DNA of 64,000 bases from Deferribacteres bacterium (GTDB taxonomy: Bacteria > Zhuqueibacterota > Zhuqueibacteria > Zhuqueibacterales > Geothermadaptataceae), in contig JACKDE010000004.1 of NCBI GenBank assembly GCA_020633675.1, forward strand, positions 124,001 to 188,000, written 5' to 3'. Positions 46,545 through 56,105 of the stretch are shown piece by piece. Both the position numbers and the translations under genes were made by a program. How positions within the stretch are numbered: position 1 is the first letter of the stretch; every line of letters begins with the position of its first letter. Under the pieces are notes generated by a model. The model was not told the origin of the DNA. It searched no databases and was given only the letters and a program-made list of their open reading frames with translations.

Positions 46545-47480
46545 ATGCAAAAAAGACAACTTGGCAAGAACGGTCCGCAGCTCTCAGTCATCGGCCTGGG
46601 TACCTGGGCTATTGGTGGCCCGTGCCGCTGGGGCTGGGGCCCGCAAAGCGACACCGATTCCATCGCAGCGATTCGGGTCTCGCTCGAACACGGCGTCAAC
46701 TGGATCGACACTGCGCCAATTTACGGTATGGGGCACGCGGAAGAAGTGGTCGGTAAAGCCATCGCCGAGGTCCCGCGCGACAGCATTTTTATCGCCACCA
46801 AATGCGGGCTGGTTTGGGATGAACGCGGCAAAGTCCGCATCAACCTGCGCCCCGAAACCATCCGCAACGATGTCGAGCAGAGTTTGCGCCGGCTCAAAAT
46901 CGACGTGATCGATCTGTACCAGCACCACTGGCCCGACCCGAACACATCGGTGAATGACTCGTGGGGCGAACTTGTGCGGTTGCGTGAAGAGGGCAAGGTG
47001 CGCTACATCGGTCTCTGCAATTATCAGCCGCGCGTGCTCGAAAAATGCCACAAAATCCACCCGGTGCAGTCACTGCAGCCACCATTGAGCTTAGTCGAGC
47101 GCGATACCATAGAGACACTCTTGCCCCTTTGTCAAAAACTTGGCATCGGCGTGGTACCGTATAGCCCATTGCAAACCGGTTTGCTGACCGGCAGCTTCGA
47201 TAAATCCAGACTGGCTGAGGGGGACTGGCGTTTGCGCGACAAGCATTTTCAGGAGCCACGGCTTTCCGATACGCTCAATCTGATCGAAAAATTGCGCCCG
47301 ATTGCCGAGCGGGAGGGCTTTTCGATAGCGCAACTTGCTATTGCCTGGGTCATGGCGCAACCGGGCGTCACTTCCGCGATTGTGGGGGCGCGCAATGCGC
47401 AGCAAGCGCTCAGCAATTTGCGTGCAGCCGAGCTTGACCTGTCCAGCGAAGCTCTGCACAACATAGCGGCTTGCCTCTGA
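46545..47480 (+). CDS. Aldo/keto reductase
   Basis: A 311-residue NAD(P)H-dependent oxidoreductase with the AKR (beta/alpha)8 barrel. The catalytic tetrad is visible: Asp55 and Tyr60 in NWIDTAPIYG, Lys86 in ATKCG, and His128 in YQHHWPD. The nucleotide-binding C-terminal part has QPGVTSAIVGARN (about 274-286). Length is standard. It lies 80 bases after the GH13 genes, past the hairpin repeat, with no clear ribosome site. It may reduce a released sugar or a reactive aldehyde; the link to glucan use is only positional. Confidence 0.92.
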   Translation: MQKRQLGKNGPQLSVIGLGTWAIGGPCRWGWGPQSDTDSIAAIRVSLEHGVNWIDTAPIYGMGHAEEVVGKAIAEVPRDSIFIATKCGLVWDERGKVRINLRPETIRNDVEQSLRRLKIDVIDLYQHHWPDPNTSVNDSWGELVRLREEGKVRYIGLCNYQPRVLEKCHKIHPVQSLQPPLSLVERDTIETLLPLCQKLGIGVVPYSPLQTGLLTGSFDKSRLAEGDWRLRDKHFQEPRLSDTLNLIEKLRPIAEREGFSIAQLAIAWVMAQPGVTSAIVGARNAQQALSNLRAAELDLSSEALHNIAACL

Positions 47481-47652
47481 AAATTTCGTGCAAAATGTTT
47501 GCCTCCAGAATCGTCAGTTGCCAGAACTTCTGAGACGCCTCACTACTGCCATATTTAAAGACCTAATGATGTAACCAAAAAGGAATTCGTGCGTCTAATA
47601 ATTGTGACGTTTTAAAAAACGAGGATGAGGTTTTTTTGAGAGGAGTTCAGTC

Positions 47653-47784
47653 ATGATTATCACGTTGACCGTTGGGGTCGTTATCGCTGGTGCAGCTTTC
47701 TACTGCCTTTGCTGTGCACGCACAGAACAGCGCCGTCAGGAATGGCACAGAAAGTGTCGAATCAGTCATTTGAAAACATTTTGA
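47653..47784 (+). CDS. Predicted 43-residue membrane miniprotein
   Basis: I do not recognise this gene. A strong AGGAG lies 8 bases before the ATG. The product has one hydrophobic helix (IITLTVGVVIAGAAFYCLCC, residues 2-21) with a Cys-Leu-Cys-Cys cluster at its end, then a basic tail (RTEQRRQEWHRKCR). A perfect 13-bp terminator hairpin starts 39 bases after the stop. An antisense frame spans the same DNA but has no comparable ribosome site. Confidence 0.55.
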   Translation: MIITLTVGVVIAGAAFYCLCCARTEQRRQEWHRKCRISHLKTF

Positions 47785-47822
47785 GCCGTTCACATTTTCA
47801 ATTTTCTGAGTCGCTTGAGCAT

Positions 47823-47859
47823 AAAAGGCCTGCAATTCATCAAGAGTTGCAGGCCTTTT
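47823..47859. terminator. Bidirectional intrinsic terminator
   Basis: A perfect 13-bp stem (AAAAGGCCTGCAA/TTGCAGGCCTTTT) with an 11-base loop, A-rich on one side and T-rich on the other. It lies between the plus-strand miniprotein and the convergent permease gene and should serve both. Confidence 0.88.
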
Positions 47860-47908
47860 GTGTATTATCCGAATAACCAGGGCAAACCGAATGATCCGCG
47901 CAAACGGC

Positions 47909-50317
47909 TCACTCATACCGCAACGCGCGCACCGGATTGACCAGCGCTGCCTTAACAGCTTGCCAGCCGATCGTCAGACCGGAGAGCGCGAATACCGATA
48001 GCACGCCCGGCAGAATAATCCCAGGCCCGACATCGATGCGATAGGCAAAGGATTGCAGCAGCATGCCCACCAGCCACACGCTCAGCGGCACCGCGATCGC
48101 TGTCGCGATCAGCATGAGCAGCAGGTCATTTTTTGATAACAACAGCACCAGTTTCTGCAAATCCGCACCCAATACTTTGCGCACCCCCACCTCCTTGATG
48201 CGTGACTCGGCATTGAAGGTCGCAATACCCAGCAAGCCGAGCAAAGAAATCGTCAGCGCCAGCGCGGCCAAAAAGGCGATCATCATCATGATATCTTTAA
48301 ATGAGCGGTAGACATCCTCCAGCAGGGCATCATAAAACCGCCATGAAACCGCGTGCACCGGATCAACTTTTTTCCAGGTGTTTTCGAGGTGCGCAACGAT
48401 GCCTTCGATATTGGCGCCATGGATTTTCAAGTTTAAAACATTCCACTGCGCCGGGTCGTAGCGGATCAGCATCGGTTCGAGATCGTAGGTCACTGGCTTA
48501 TACAGAAAATCCTTGACCACGCCGCTCACAAGAACTTGCGTGCTGTCGCCGAGAATCAGGCTTGCACCGACCGCATCGTGCGCTGCGCCAAGCTCAAAAC
48601 GCTGCAAAAAACGCTCATTGACCAGCACACGGCCGAGATTGCCGTCGCCGAGGGTGGCATCGAAATTGGCGCCGGCAATCACCGACAGCTCAAATTGCTC
48701 GGCAAAACGGGCATCGACGCTGTAATCGCGCACACCGACAGGCTCATCAGCCTGAGTGCGGCGCACGTCGATCGAGCTGTCTTCCCAGGTCCCCATATTG
48801 TGCGAAGATAGCGAATACCCCACAACTTCGGGATGTGAAACCAGCGCTTGAGCCAGCAAAGCCGGATCATTGCCTTGCAAATCGATATTGATTAAATTGT
48901 CCCATGAAAAGCCGTAATCCATACGAAGTGCGTAGTCAATCTGCTTGTAAACGGTAGTCACGATAATCATCAGGGTGATCGACAGTGCAAATTGAAAAAC
49001 GATAAGGGCCTTGCGCAGGGTGATTTTTGAAAAAACACGAACTTTTGCCAGCCCGCTGATGACCTGCACAGGCCGGAACGCTGAGATCACACCGGCGGGC
49101 AGCAGTCCGGCAATCAAGCCAGTCAAAACCGCAAAGCCGACAAACAGTGTCAACACCTTCGCATCAATACCGAAATCAATGCTCATTTCATGGGCCAATT
49201 GCAATTGCTGGAATCCCGGAATGAGCACGAGCAGCAACAACACCAAAGCTAAAAACAGGCTCAGCAACGCCGTGACCACCGACTCTCCCAAAAACTGCGC
49301 GAAAACCTGTGTGCGCACTGCACCAGTCACTTTGCGAATGCCGACTTCCTTTGCCCGGCCCAGCGAACGCGCCATCGACAGGTTGGTGTAATTGAACAGT
49401 GCTGCCACCATCCCGATAGCCGCCAAAACACTCAGGAAAATCAAAATGACATCCGGCATGGCGTTGCCGAGGTTGTTGGAGTAATGCGGGCCGGGTGTGA
49501 TGTCTGCGAGAGCCTGCAGCTCGAAATCATAGCCTTTATCGCGGCTTTCCAATTCCATGGTGCGATAAATCCGGTCATTCAGCGAACTGAGCAGGGCAGA
49601 GACTTCTGCTGCTTTTTGCGGGTCGTGCAGGCGCACATAATTGTAGGTTCCATAGTAGTTTTTCCAATCTGTTAGCACCGGTCGAATGCGCCCTTCCTTT
49701 TCCAGCACTGCCAGCAATTCGGATGAAGCCAGTGCGTCAAATTCGATGTGGGTTTTGCCCTGGGGTGGTGCCAGCACACCGGTCACCACAAAGTCGGCCA
49801 GGTTAGCGATCGTGATGGTTTCGCCGACAGGATCGGCATCACCAAAAAAGCGCGCCGCCATATCCGTGCTCAAAACAAGAGCGTTCGGTTCGCGCAGCGC
49901 GAACTGCGGATTGCCCCTGGCAAGTTGAAAGCCGAAAACCTCGAAAAAGTTGTGGTCGGTGAAAAAGCCTGAAATACTGAGCGTTGTTTCACCTGCCTTG
50001 GCATCGCCATGCAAGCCACGCGTTAAACTCACTACCTTTTCAACGGCAGCGCTCTCTTCGGAAAGGAGCTTGCCCAGCGGCATCGGTGATGAAGCGTACG
50101 ATTCCGCTCCTCCTGCCTTGCGCTGTGCGTTGGTGATGATCCGGTAAATGTCATTTTCGCGTGGATGAAATTGATCAAAGCTGCTTTGGTCATTGATAAT
50201 GACGATCACCAACATACAGAACGACAAGCTCAGCGCCAGCCCGAACAAATTTATAAAAGAAAAAAGCTTGTGCTTAAAAATAGTGCGCAGTGCGATTTTG
50301 AGATAATTTTTCAGCAT
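47909..50317 (-). CDS. FtsX/MacB-type ABC transporter permease
   Basis: An 802-residue inner-membrane protein with two repeats of the MacB periplasmic domain plus FtsX helices. The N-terminal signature MLKNYLKIALRTIFKHKLFS leads into the first helix (about 20-41). Membrane segments lie near 285-310, 340-370, 390-410, 435-455 and 680-790, and the protein ends VNPVRALRYE. Such proteins couple an ATPase to periplasmic work such as export or lipoprotein release. No ATPase or membrane-fusion gene is adjacent, so it is an orphan. The ATG has GAGG upstream. Confidence 0.92.
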   Translation of the reverse strand: MLKNYLKIALRTIFKHKLFSFINLFGLALSLSFCMLVIVIINDQSSFDQFHPRENDIYRIITNAQRKAGGAESYASSPMPLGKLLSEESAAVEKVVSLTRGLHGDAKAGETTLSISGFFTDHNFFEVFGFQLARGNPQFALREPNALVLSTDMAARFFGDADPVGETITIANLADFVVTGVLAPPQGKTHIEFDALASSELLAVLEKEGRIRPVLTDWKNYYGTYNYVRLHDPQKAAEVSALLSSLNDRIYRTMELESRDKGYDFELQALADITPGPHYSNNLGNAMPDVILIFLSVLAAIGMVAALFNYTNLSMARSLGRAKEVGIRKVTGAVRTQVFAQFLGESVVTALLSLFLALVLLLLVLIPGFQQLQLAHEMSIDFGIDAKVLTLFVGFAVLTGLIAGLLPAGVISAFRPVQVISGLAKVRVFSKITLRKALIVFQFALSITLMIIVTTVYKQIDYALRMDYGFSWDNLINIDLQGNDPALLAQALVSHPEVVGYSLSSHNMGTWEDSSIDVRRTQADEPVGVRDYSVDARFAEQFELSVIAGANFDATLGDGNLGRVLVNERFLQRFELGAAHDAVGASLILGDSTQVLVSGVVKDFLYKPVTYDLEPMLIRYDPAQWNVLNLKIHGANIEGIVAHLENTWKKVDPVHAVSWRFYDALLEDVYRSFKDIMMMIAFLAALALTISLLGLLGIATFNAESRIKEVGVRKVLGADLQKLVLLLSKNDLLLMLIATAIAVPLSVWLVGMLLQSFAYRIDVGPGIILPGVLSVFALSGLTIGWQAVKAALVNPVRALRYE

Positions 50318-50432
50318 AGCATCCTCGCGTTTAGGTTCTCCGCTTTTGCCGGGTGTTTTTGGATTTGACCGCAGCGAGCGCCGAAAGGTTTATTTAAAAT
50401 TTTCAGGATGAGCTATCTCCGCCTCGCTTCGC

Positions 50433-50461
50433 TTGACATTTTCGTGCCATGTCTGTATGTT
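50433..50461 (+). promoter_or_regulatory. Candidate promoter of the receiver-like gene
   Basis: A perfect TTGACA (50433-50438), a 17-base spacer and TATGTT (50456-50461), about 117 bases before the start codon at 50578. The -10 matches consensus at four of six positions. Confidence 0.5.
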
Positions 50462-50577
50462 GAAAGCATGCCTTGCCATTGCGGATTGCAGGCTTTTTGC
50501 ATTTGAAAATTCAAAATTTTTCATTCTTCGCCAGGAAATATTTTGGCTACGGCTCGTCCGTGTCGGGAGATTAAAAT

Positions 50578-51270
50578 ATGGATTCGACGCTCACGGCTGC
50601 GGTAATGGACAGTGCCCGCACCGGTTTTTCGGAAAAGATGCTGATCGAGGCAATTAAAATCATTCCGGGCATTTTGTGGTTTCTGCTCGCTGTCATTACG
50701 ATGATCGTATTTTACAAGCCGTTGCGTTATGAACTGCTGCCCCGAATAGCCGGCATCAAAGCGATGGGGCTCGAGTTTTCATTCGTGAAAAAGTCGATTC
50801 AAACCGCGATTGAGGTAGCGGAAAAATATGAAAAATGGCAGGTCACGATTCCCGAGGCGGATCGCAAGCGCGTGCTGCGAAGGGTGGAACACCATTTTGA
50901 TCTGTTCAAGGATGCGGCAATTCTGTGGATCGATGATTTTCCGGAACAAAATAAAAGCGAGAGCCTGGTTTTCGAGCGACTCCAGGCCAAAATCGAATTC
51001 GCCACCAGTTCACAACAGGCCAAATCCTTGCTCAAAAAGAACAAGTACGATCTGATTTTGTCTGATATGCTGCGCCATGGTGATGCCACCGCCGGCTTGC
51101 AGTTTCTGGCCGAATATCGCAAAAGCAAAAATCCGCTGCCGCTGATATTTTATGTCGGCTCGCCAAATCCGGACAAGCCGGTGCCGCTCGGCGCCTTCGG
51201 CCTCACCCACCGCCCCGACGAGCTGCTGCACCTGGTGATGGATGCGCTCGAGCGGGTGAAGTCGGTGTGA
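50578..51270 (+). CDS. Membrane-anchored receiver-like domain protein
   Basis: A 230-residue protein. Residues 1-22 are cytoplasmic or short, a membrane helix spans about 28-50 (IPGILWFLLAVITMIVFY), a charged linker follows (80-110), then a CheY-like fold: ILWIDDFPEQN (about 120, acidic pair present), YDLILSDMLRHGD (about 160, candidate phospho-acceptor Asp), LPLIFYVGS (about 187) and PLGAFGLTHRPDELL (about 205). The conserved Lys of true receivers is not visible near the end. No kinase is adjacent and there is no output domain, so it could be a degenerate receiver used for protein interaction at the membrane. Monocistronic. Confidence 0.65.
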   Translation: MDSTLTAAVMDSARTGFSEKMLIEAIKIIPGILWFLLAVITMIVFYKPLRYELLPRIAGIKAMGLEFSFVKKSIQTAIEVAEKYEKWQVTIPEADRKRVLRRVEHHFDLFKDAAILWIDDFPEQNKSESLVFERLQAKIEFATSSQQAKSLLKKNKYDLILSDMLRHGDATAGLQFLAEYRKSKNPLPLIFYVGSPNPDKPVPLGAFGLTHRPDELLHLVMDALERVKSV

Positions 51271-51445
51271 AAGTAGATTTGCGTGTAAAGCAAATTACAG
51301 AAAACGCAAAATCAGGAATGTCAAAATTCATTTTGACAAGGTCAAATTACAATTTGACGCCCTATCGTCCTTTCTCTCCCCCCGACAAACAACAATGCGA
51401 TCACTTGGTTTTGCGCATTGTCATTTGCTTTTTTGGTGATAAATA

Positions 51446-51480
51446 AAAAGGCCCAAGCGCTTAAAACGATTGGGCCTTTT
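51446..51480. terminator. Bidirectional terminator
   Basis: A perfect 11-bp stem (AAAAGGCCCAA/TTGGGCCTTTT) with a 13-base loop, followed by CTTTTG on the plus strand. It lies between the convergent receiver-like and PEGA genes. Confidence 0.85.
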
Positions 51481-51503
51481 CTTTTGTAAAATCGGTGAGA
51501 CAA

Positions 51504-52385
51504 TTACTCGTCTTTCTCCAGCCGCACGATGATTTGCAAATCGGTCTTGCCGCTCAGATCGCCGGCATCGAGTACCTTCAAATGCTCGCGATAGCCGCTG
51601 CGGGCAATCTGGATCACATGGCCTTCACCGCCATTGACCACTGCACGTACCGGCGACTGGCCAACAAAGCGGTCATCGACATAAATGTCCGCGCCGATGG
51701 GCATGGTGTTGATTTGCAATGTTACACCGCCGATCTGTGCTGACTGCTGGATCTCCGTCGCTGGATTTGGCGCTTTCTCCCGCACTTCGACGATTTCGGC
51801 AGGCTGTGCGCTTTCGATTTTTGCTGATGCTTTTCGAGATGGCGTGGCAGGTACTGCCGTAACCGGGGTTTGCAGATAGACTGGTTCATCAATCGCTGCA
51901 TAGCGAATCGTGAACTGATTTTGGTTTTGCTGCAAAAAGCCACGGCTGTCTTTTTCGAGCTTGACCGTCAAATCGGTGCGCTGACCCGGCAAGATCTTGA
52001 CTGGTTCATCCGTGCTGATCTCAAACACGCGCTCCTTCCAGAATCCGACCACATGATATTTGGCCAGCACATCATATACGCCCGGCTGCAACCGCAGATT
52101 GTAGCGATAGCTCGATTTGAGATTGTTCTCGGCATCCTCCGGTGCGATGGCTTTGCCGTTGATGAACAACTCGATAAAATTGCCATAGCTCGAGGTGGCA
52201 TTCGCAACCTGGGCGATGTGAATCGATAGATTGATTGGCATTTGAGATTGTTCACGCTCCGGCAGGCTTTCGACGGGCTTGAGGCGCTGGGAAGCATCGC
52301 GGGTGCTGAGCCGTCCTCCGCCACAAGCGACGAGCAATCCTGAAATGAGCAAAAAAGAGAGAAAACTGGTCATCCTTTGGTGCAT
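51504..52385 (-). CDS. PEGA-domain lipoprotein
   Basis: A 293-residue lipoprotein (lipobox GLLVAC followed by glycines). The middle part is a beta-rich domain describing a short chain with YRYNLRLQPGVYDVLAKYHV (about 85-105). The C-terminus is a PEGA domain (LQINTMPIGADIYVDDRFVG, about 222-241, then HVIQIARSGYREH). PEGA domains occur in surface and cell-envelope proteins and bind unknown ligands. The ATG at 52385 is chosen for GGAGGG upstream. Monocistronic with a terminator after it. Confidence 0.82.
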   Translation of the reverse strand: MHQRMTSFLSFLLISGLLVACGGGRLSTRDASQRLKPVESLPEREQSQMPINLSIHIAQVANATSSYGNFIELFINGKAIAPEDAENNLKSSYRYNLRLQPGVYDVLAKYHVVGFWKERVFEISTDEPVKILPGQRTDLTVKLEKDSRGFLQQNQNQFTIRYAAIDEPVYLQTPVTAVPATPSRKASAKIESAQPAEIVEVREKAPNPATEIQQSAQIGGVTLQINTMPIGADIYVDDRFVGQSPVRAVVNGGEGHVIQIARSGYREHLKVLDAGDLSGKTDLQIIVRLEKDE

Positions 52386-52497
52386 CTGACCCTCCATTGG
52401 GTTTACGAACGTTGTCCTTTTAGGAGAAGCAGGATTGCGGCACTATCATTTTTACGCCGGAAGCGCGAGTTGGTTCTCGAATCGTTGTGAAATCTTT

Positions 52498-53016
52498 TTA
52501 CTGCAGACGCTTAATAATATGCCAACCGTACGGGCTCGTGCGCACATCGTAATTGGACATGCCAATTTCCCCGATCTCAAGCTTAAAACCGACATTTCCA
52601 AATGCTGGCACCATCTGATCACGCGGATAGGCCATGCCCAATGCCGGATTAGGCGGGACGCCGAGATTGGTCATTTTGTAACGGCCCGGGAATGCATCGT
52701 CGGTGTACTGTTTTACCAATTCATCGAAATCTTCGCCGCTCTGTGCTTTGGCCAGCACTTCGATCGCCAGCAATTGCGCTTCCGATTGTGAGCGGGTGGC
52801 TTTGGTGCCGCGGCCCTGAAAGCTGATCAGAATGTGCTGTACCTCGATGAATTTGGGCTCGCCATTGGCCAGGGTGTCCGGCGCAGCCTGTTGACTCGAA
52901 ACCGTGTTTTTATTATCGGCCGCCGGACTTTGCTCTTCGTCGGTGGTGGATTTATCATCGCCGCTGCAGCCGAATATCAAAGCCGAGACCATTAACATTG
53001 ACAGGAAAAGACGCAT
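52498..53016 (-). CDS. Parvulin-type PPIase lipoprotein
   Basis: A 172-residue lipoprotein (lipobox ALIFGC) with one parvulin (PpiC) domain: EVQHILISFQGRGTKATRSQ (about 57-76), then AKAQSGEDFDELVKQYTDDAF, VPPNPALGMAYPRDQMVPAFG and the closing YGWHIIKRLQ. It isomerises prolyl bonds in envelope proteins. Two adjacent ATGs exist; the second (53016) has better spacing from AAGGAG. It is preceded by nothing in the same operon, as MATE is 104 bases upstream. Confidence 0.88.
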   Translation of the reverse strand: MRLFLSMLMVSALIFGCSGDDKSTTDEEQSPAADNKNTVSSQQAAPDTLANGEPKFIEVQHILISFQGRGTKATRSQSEAQLLAIEVLAKAQSGEDFDELVKQYTDDAFPGRYKMTNLGVPPNPALGMAYPRDQMVPAFGNVGFKLEIGEIGMSNYDVRTSPYGWHIIKRLQ

Positions 53017-53119
53017 CATTCACTCCTTCAAATAATTTGAAAATTTGTAGCTCATCAAAACTACAAAACGATCATGTGCTGAGGTATCCAAGCTAAAAGC
53101 CGTTCGAAGACTTCTGCAA

Positions 53120-54538
53120 TCAGCCGGTCGGTCGGGCTTTTACCCCCTTTGGCTGGTCGCTTAAATCGACGTGAATATGTTGCCATTTGCCTTGTTTGAA
53201 GCGCAAAAACGACAGTGTGCAACGCGTAAAATGACCACACAAAATCGCCGTCCAAATGCCTGCTGCTTCCAGCGTTGAATACGTTTGCAACCACAAACAA
53301 ATACCAATCGGCACCGCAATTTGCGCAATGAGCGAAATGTACATCGGGCTACGGGTATCGCCGGTGCCCTGCAAACCACCGGTAAACGCCAGCGCCACGG
53401 TGATAAACAAGCCGGAAAAAGCCAGGTATTGCAGCAAATCGGTACCGATTGCCAGCACAGTCGCTTCGCTCATGCCGAAGATCGCGAGCAACTGCTGGGG
53501 AATGGTATAAAAAAGCAAACCAATCGTTGCAGCCACGGACAGGCCAATTTTTGCCGCATCGATCGGGGTTCGGGATGAGCGCTCGGGTTGCCCGGCGCCG
53601 AGATTTTGCCCGGCTACCGCCGCTGTCGCGCCCATCAATCCCACCGACGTCCAGGTGATGAGTGAGAAGAGTTGGGTGTAGCCGACTGTGTAGGCCGCCT
53701 GGGCTTCAGCGCTGTGCTGCAGCGAACCGACAAACCGCAGGAGCAGCACGCCACCGATGTTGACCATGATACCCTGGAATCCCGTGGGCAAACCAAACTT
53801 GATGAGCTTGTTGAGCACTTGCAAGTCCGGCAAAAGACTCATATTTTTCGGAAAGCGCACCACCAATTTCCCGGAAAACAGCCAGTAGATGCTGACGATC
53901 GCAATGCTTGTCGTGGCAAAGACGGTCCCGATCGCCGCGCCTGTAGTGCCGTAAATCGGGATAAGAATGAGGTTGGCGATCAGGTTCAGTATGGTCATGA
54001 CCACGCCGAGCCGCAACGGCGTTTTGGCATCGCCAGCCGTTCGCAATGCGCCGCCAAGCATAAAAAACACCAGCTTGCCGACGCTGAATACAAACATGAT
54101 GCGCAAATATGGCAAGGCTTCGGCTTTCACTGCCGGTGCTGCTTTGACGATGTCGAGCAGTTTAGGGGTGAGAAAATAGCCGGCCGGCGCCAAAATCCCG
54201 CACGAGATAATTACCGAAGTTAGAAAGCTTTGGTAAACAACACGATTGACTTTCTCCACATCGCCAGCCCCGGCAAAACGCGCCACCAGCACTCCCATGC
54301 CCGAGTACAACGAACTGATGAAGACCACGACGACCAAAAAAATCTGCCAGCTCACGCCAATCGCAGCGTTGCCATTAAAACCCACCAAATGGCCGACCAT
54401 GGTGTGATCGACGATGCCCTGCAGGCCGGCAATCATATTTTGCAGCATGGTTGGCCAGGCCAGTTTCCAGACAGCTTTTAAAATCGGACCTTCGACGATG
54501 GTGCGGTCGAATTGTGTGGCCTTGTTTGAATTTGACAT
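53120..54538 (-). CDS. MATE-family efflux transporter
   Basis: A 472-residue inner-membrane antiporter with about 12 helices in two homologous halves. Signatures include MLQNMIAGLQGIVDHTMVGHL (about 35-55) and, in the second half, WTSVGLMGATAAVAGQNLGAGQPERS (about 297-322). It exports drugs or metabolites using a sodium or proton gradient; the substrate is unknown. Standard length. No regulator is adjacent. Confidence 0.93.
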   Translation of the reverse strand: MSNSNKATQFDRTIVEGPILKAVWKLAWPTMLQNMIAGLQGIVDHTMVGHLVGFNGNAAIGVSWQIFLVVVVFISSLYSGMGVLVARFAGAGDVEKVNRVVYQSFLTSVIISCGILAPAGYFLTPKLLDIVKAAPAVKAEALPYLRIMFVFSVGKLVFFMLGGALRTAGDAKTPLRLGVVMTILNLIANLILIPIYGTTGAAIGTVFATTSIAIVSIYWLFSGKLVVRFPKNMSLLPDLQVLNKLIKFGLPTGFQGIMVNIGGVLLLRFVGSLQHSAEAQAAYTVGYTQLFSLITWTSVGLMGATAAVAGQNLGAGQPERSSRTPIDAAKIGLSVAATIGLLFYTIPQQLLAIFGMSEATVLAIGTDLLQYLAFSGLFITVALAFTGGLQGTGDTRSPMYISLIAQIAVPIGICLWLQTYSTLEAAGIWTAILCGHFTRCTLSFLRFKQGKWQHIHVDLSDQPKGVKARPTG

Positions 54539-54695
54539 AGTTCAATCATGCAGTGTTTTATACATGCGAAAGGAAATTGGGGGCGTAAAATTGTGCATAA
54601 TACGGCGAAGCGGGCTAAGATGCAAACAGTTTTGCAGAATTATGAGACGATTACGGCAAGTGATTCGGGGCACGTTATCAAAGCGAAACCAGCGC

Positions 54696-56105
54696 TCAAA
54701 TCTCCTTCACAACTTGCAGCAGCAATTTGCTGAGGCGGGTTAATTCTTTGCTTGTATCGTCCCCTGTTTTTTTGCGGATTTCTTCAAACTGGCGGGCGAG
54801 TTGCTTGCGCAATTCGTGATCAAGCCTGGAAACCAATCCGGTTTTTTCCTGATTCTCAGTCAGGTGCAGACGCTCGCGGCGGCTGTGCGCCAAATCGCGG
54901 ATGCTGATGTAATGCAGCAGCGCACGGTCGAGCAGCACCCATGGGAAATTCTTGTTACGATGCGGCCCGATTCGCAACACCTGTGCACCCTGCACATATT
55001 TCATGATATTTTCGATGGTGGCAAGTCGTTGCGCTGAGTAAAAAATCGCTGATCCGGCACCGATCGCTCCGCCCAGTACAGTCCCCGCCAAAAAGGAGGC
55101 GCCGCCGACAGCCAAATCGATCATGCCGCCAACCGTTGCGCCGGTGATCGCGCCCAGCCCGATCAACTGTTTCGGATTCAGCCCAAGCAAATTCCATGTC
55201 GATTCAGCGAACAGATCCTGCTCAAAAACCGGCTTTTCCAAGTCCTGTTCATCGGTTTCGAGCTTGCTGTGGTGGTATAGCTTTTCGATCTGTTGGCGCG
55301 CTTTGCGCTCGCGCTCACGCAAGGCATTATGAAATTCGCGCTCCAACTTGAATTTGTGATCATCGGGCGTTTCATAGCGTGCCAACACCAATTCTTTCGA
55401 AAAGGTCAACTGATCGACCAGCATCCGAGCGATGATATGCGCAGCTTCGCGTTGCCGCCGCTGCCATTCCGTCTGCAATGACTCAATTGCCTGATCGAGA
55501 TTGGCACGCCAGCCATCGTGCAGCTCGCGAAACGACTGCAGCAACCGAACCCGGTCGGCAAACGAAACGCGATGGGCATCAAAGTGCCGAACAATGCTGA
55601 AATATTGATCGAGTGCGGGCATCCATTCTTTTGAAAAATCACCCTCACCAATGTGGTTGATCAGCGCCATGCGCGGCTGGCCGGTCCAGCGCAAAATCTC
55701 CATTTCCGCTTCATAATTGCGGCGAAACGGCTTGGCGCCATCGACGACATACAAAATGCCTGCGCCTTCAAGAATTGGCTGCAGCAGGCGGCATTCATCG
55801 GCGAATTCATCCGTGTGGCCAAATTCGCGCACAAAATCGGCCACAACCTCGCGGCGATTGGCAGCGGAAACTTCGTGCTCTTTCATCCACGCCAGGGCGC
55901 GCGGCGCTTGCTGGAAGCCGGGCGTGTCGATCAGCAAAAGCAAAACGGTATCATCGATACGCACCGGAAATTCGCGACAAGCCCGAGTGGTGCCCGCGCC
56001 ACGGTCGATAATCACAGTGTCATCCTCGGCCAATGTCGAAACGATGCTGGACTTGCCTTTATTGACCCGTCCGATAACGGCAAATTTGGGGAGATCGTGC
56101 ATCAT
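54696..56105 (-). CDS. DUF3482-type GTPase
   Basis: A 469-residue GTPase of the GTPase/DUF3482 type. The G domain has the P-loop GRVNKGKSS (11-19), the G2-like GAGTTR (36-41), DTPGF (60-64) and a degenerate G4 (INHIGEGD rather than NKxD, about 150). A long coiled region (about 205-280) and a glycine-rich hydrophobic segment (LGAITGATVGGMIDLAVGG, about 310-345) follow, suggesting membrane insertion. It overlaps the upstream DUF2868 gene by four bases (ATGA), so the two are translationally coupled. The family's function is unknown. Confidence 0.85.
   Translation of the reverse strand: MMHDLPKFAVIGRVNKGKSSIVSTLAEDDTVIIDRGAGTTRACREFPVRIDDTVLLLLIDTPGFQQAPRALAWMKEHEVSAANRREVVADFVREFGHTDEFADECRLLQPILEGAGILYVVDGAKPFRRNYEAEMEILRWTGQPRMALINHIGEGDFSKEWMPALDQYFSIVRHFDAHRVSFADRVRLLQSFRELHDGWRANLDQAIESLQTEWQRRQREAAHIIARMLVDQLTFSKELVLARYETPDDHKFKLEREFHNALRERERKARQQIEKLYHHSKLETDEQDLEKPVFEQDLFAESTWNLLGLNPKQLIGLGAITGATVGGMIDLAVGGASFLAGTVLGGAIGAGSAIFYSAQRLATIENIMKYVQGAQVLRIGPHRNKNFPWVLLDRALLHYISIRDLAHSRRERLHLTENQEKTGLVSRLDHELRKQLARQFEEIRKKTGDDTSKELTRLSKLLLQVVKEI

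Noticed and set aside
47647..47916. Minus-strand 89-codon frame opposite the miniprotein
   Set aside because: It crosses a perfect terminator hairpin and runs into the permease gene, with no family match or signal.
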